Assembly: GCA_016937075.1 (NCBI GenBank)
Contig: JAFGWQ010000153.1
Coordinates: forward strand, 1-7,580
From: Campylobacterales bacterium
GTDB taxonomy: Bacteria; Campylobacterota; Campylobacteria; Campylobacterales; Sulfurovaceae
Length of the DNA stretch: 7,580 nucleotides
Reading direction: 5' to 3'
The position numbers and the translations under genes are program-made. This document shows positions 5,728-7,580 of this stretch, piece after piece; positions within the stretch are counted from its first letter, which is position 1, and the number at the start of each line of letters is the position of its first letter. The notes beneath the pieces are model-generated. The model saw only the letters and a program-made list of their open reading frames with translations. It was not told where the DNA came from and made no database searches.

Positions 5728-7580
5728 TTATACCTTTCTTATTTCAACATTAGTTTCATGCATGGCAGATGCACCATATACGGGTTCAACCATATCTTCT
5801 ATAACAGCATTATCGTTTCCGCCATTTTTATATGCCCATGTAAGAGCATTGCTCTCTGCACCAAAGCCATGAATAAAAAATACTACATTTGGAGCGATCT
5901 GTTCAGTAGGATATGCTTTGATGGTTGTTTTACCGGTTTTGCTAGCAACTTCTACTTCGTCACCAAATTTTATACCCATATCTGCTGCTACTCTTGCATT
6001 GATCCAAATATAGTTTGTATGCATCAGATCATGTAAAGCAATATTATTTGCAGTACCACTTTGAGTAAACTGTGCATGACGGCCGGTAAGCAATCTAAAT
6101 TTACCGCTAGGTACTTTAAACGCATATTCGTCTTTCCATGTCGGCATAGGATCGGCTCCTTTTTCTGCCAGATTAGCAAGGTTGCATTCGACCTTGCCGC
6201 TTGGAGTAGTTGGAGCCCCTCCATTTACAGTATATGCTTTTTCTGCTTCCGGATAGTATTGGAATTCATTGACTGAAGTTTGTTTATAAAACTGTTTCAT
6301 GTTCGGATAAAATACACCGTGTTCTTTGAGTGCTTTTACCGCTTCCTCTCCATAAACTTCACTTACCATATGTTCATTTATCTCTTCTTGTGATTCCAAA
6401 AATGGTTTAGAGATATCGAATTCTGCAAATACTTCTGCTTCTTTTTGTTCAGCAGTCAAAGCAGTGCTTGTCACGGTTGCGTTTGTATCGCTTGATACTG
6501 TTGCATTCTCGTCAGTAGTTGCCGCTGCTGTCGGAGTAAGATTTGCCAATGAATCCTGTACATCCATATCATGTTTTTTGGTAATTTCAAACAGAGGTTT
6601 TGCCATTTTTTGAGTCAAGCCTCTTAGTATCTCCATTACCGGTTTGGTTTCATACATAGGCTCAATGACCTTATTTCTTTGTGCGATAGATGGTTCCGCG
6701 CCTGGAAATGTATTTACAGGATCTGTTCTCTCTAGATATGTACATTCAGGCAATACCACATCTGCATACATAACTGTATCGCTTGGCATAGTATCTATAG
6801 CTACGACCAATTCCATTTTCTTTAGCATTTGAGCAGTTTTTTTAGTATTTGGCATATTCATCATAGGATTATGTTTATATATAAACATACCTCTTACTTT
6901 ATATGGCATTCTATTTTCTAAAAATCTATTTCTCCATGCAATCCATGAGCCGCTTCCTGTGGTTATCGCACAGTCATCATAGCCTATTTTACCGTTAGCT
7001 CTAGTAACTTGCTGGACTGCACGGCCTTGAGCCTGAAAATACATAGGTTCAATCGACTCATGGCTTCCAAGACCCAATTTTTTACCGAATACAAGTCCGC
7101 CTTTGGTATCTATACCGCCGCCCAAAGCTTGAAAAATTGCCATCGCTCGACGAAGCTGAAAGTCATTTGTAGCAAAAGTACTTCTTCTACCCGGATAATA
7201 AATAGCTCTTGGAGCATGCTGCATGAACTCTCTTGCAATCGAATATATCTCGCTCGCCGGGATCATTGTAATTTTTGATGCCCACTCTGGTGTATATCCA
7301 TTGCTTATAATATGATTTTTATAAATCTCAAAATCATTAAAATTTGCTTCAACATACTCTTTATTGTAAAGTTCCTCTTTGAGTACCACATACGTCAAAG
7401 CCAACACAAAAGCCAAATCTGTTCCTGGATTTATAGGCAACCATTTATCTGCTTTTGCAGCAGTATTGGTAAATCTAGGATCTATACAGACTAGTTTAGC
7501 GCCTCTGCCTTTTGTTCTTTTAAAAAGCGTCATGGTATCCGGAGTTACAATAGCTTCAGCTCTGTTGGCTCCTGCCATAA
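5728..7580 (-). CDS. psrA: Molybdopterin oxidoreductase catalytic subunit PsrA/PhsA type, N-terminus outside the window
   Basis: Catalytic subunit of a polysulfide- or thiosulfate-reductase-type enzyme of the DMSO reductase superfamily, normally a Tat-exported periplasmic protein. The frame runs off the right edge. The first visible Met (7576-7578) lies in MAGANRAEAIVTPDT, which is internal in PsrA-type proteins, so the signal peptide, the N-terminal [4Fe-4S] domain and the Mo-ligand cysteine are not visible. Numbering from that Met, the segment with CIDPRFTNTAAKADKWLPINPGTD (31-54) is the usual molybdopterin-dinucleotide contact region. YADVVLPECTYLERTD (271-286) is another family block, and residues about 488-610 form the C-terminal molydopterin-binding domain. 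Residues about 346-385 are a Thr/Ala/Asn-rich low-complexity insert with two DxNAT-type sequons. The gene leads the psrABC operon. The family is certain; the polysulfide assignment rests on the operon and the inferred organism, with thiosulfate or tetrathionate as alternatives. Confidence 0.88.
   Translation of the reverse strand, partial: MAGANRAEAIVTPDTMTLFKRTKGRGAKLVCIDPRFTNTAAKADKWLPINPGTDLAFVLALTYVVLKEELYNKEYVEANFNDFEIYKNHIISNGYTPEWASKITMIPASEIYSIAREFMQHAPRAIYYPGRRSTFATNDFQLRRAMAIFQALGGGIDTKGGLVFGKKLGLGSHESIEPMYFQAQGRAVQQVTRANGKIGYDDCAITTGSGSWIAWRNRFLENRMPYKVRGMFIYKHNPMMNMPNTKKTAQMLKKMELVVAIDTMPSDTVMYADVVLPECTYLERTDPVNTFPGAEPSIAQRNKVIEPMYETKPVMEILRGLTQKMAKPLFEITKKHDMDVQDSLANLTPTAAATTDENATVSSDTNATVTSTALTAEQKEAEVFAEFDISKPFLESQEEINEHMVSEVYGEEAVKALKEHGVFYPNMKQFYKQTSVNEFQYYPEAEKAYTVNGGAPTTPSGKVECNLANLAEKGADPMPTWKDEYAFKVPSGKFRLLTGRHAQFTQSGTANNIALHDLMHTNYIWINARVAADMGIKFGDEVEVASKTGKTTIKAYPTEQIAPNVVFFIHGFGAESNALTWAYKNGGNDNAVIEDMVEPVYGASAMHETNVEIRKV
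6475..6516 (-). repeat. Eight-residue tandem repeat with two N-glycosylation sequons inside psrA
   Basis: Translated on the minus strand, residues 355-362 (TDENATVS) and 363-370 (SDTNATVT) of the visible PsrA are adjacent copies of one eight-residue unit; the second copy ends just beyond this span. The DNA copies match at only 14 of 24 bases, so the protein pattern is better kept than the DNA. Each copy holds D-x-N-A-T, the acidic-extended sequon used by the PglB oligosaccharyltransferase of Campylobacter. The asparagine codons are 6505-6507 and 6481-6483. Confidence 0.6.

Noticed and set aside
7576..7578. The ATG at the right edge as the true psrA start
   Set aside because: MAGANRAEAI aligns in style with an internal segment of PsrA-type proteins, and the catalytic N-terminal domain would be missing. 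The frame is simply cut by the window.
1..7580. CRISPR arrays, insertion sequences, tRNA or rRNA genes, prophage or defence systems
   Set aside because: No regularly spaced repeats, transposase motifs, terminal inverted repeats or tRNA-like cloverleaf sequence were seen; the window is almost entirely filled by recognisable metabolic genes.

Overview
The window looks like a piece of a Campylobacterota (epsilonproteobacterial) chromosome, most plausibly from a sulfur-metabolising lineage such as the Sulfurimonas/Sulfurovum/Sulfuricurvum group. This is inferred from AT-rich coding DNA, a NifS plus three-domain NifU pair used where other proteobacteria have ISC, a PsrABC-type polysulfide/thiosulfate reductase operon, and protein wording typical of the phylum. 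The genus cannot be fixed by eye.

Layout. Bases 1-1162 (plus strand) hold the 3' part of folE (GTP cyclohydrolase I, cut by the left edge) and, 15 bases later, a secreted M15-family zinc peptidase. Bases 1163-1366 are a non-coding stretch with several -10-like boxes and a short dyad. Bases 1367-3532 (plus strand) are nifS-nifU, an iron-sulfur cluster assembly operon, ending at a perfect stem-loop (3532-3555). From 3585 to the right edge all genes are on the minus strand. Read in transcription order they are psrA (molybdopterin catalytic subunit, N-terminal part outside the window), psrB (four [4Fe-4S] clusters), psrC (NrfD-type quinone-linked membrane anchor), a strong intrinsic terminator (3881-3909), and then a separate small two-helix membrane protein gene.

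How they work together. PsrABC is a complete module for anaerobic respiration: PsrC exchanges electrons with the quinone pool, PsrB carries them through four clusters, and PsrA works on a sulfur compound in the periplasm. NifS/NifU supplies Fe-S clusters, which PsrA and PsrB need in quantity, but the two operons are convergent and no shared regulation is visible. FolE feeds pterin/folate (and probably queuosine) synthesis, and the M15 peptidase acts on peptidoglycan.

The region is mostly ordinary core metabolism and I see no undescribed defence, mobile or CRISPR system. The most interesting detail is a Thr/Ala/Asn-rich insertion in PsrA. It carries an eight-residue tandem repeat, and each copy contains a perfect bacterial N-glycosylation sequon (DENAT and DTNAT). 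This suggests a glycosylated loop on a periplasmic molybdoenzyme.
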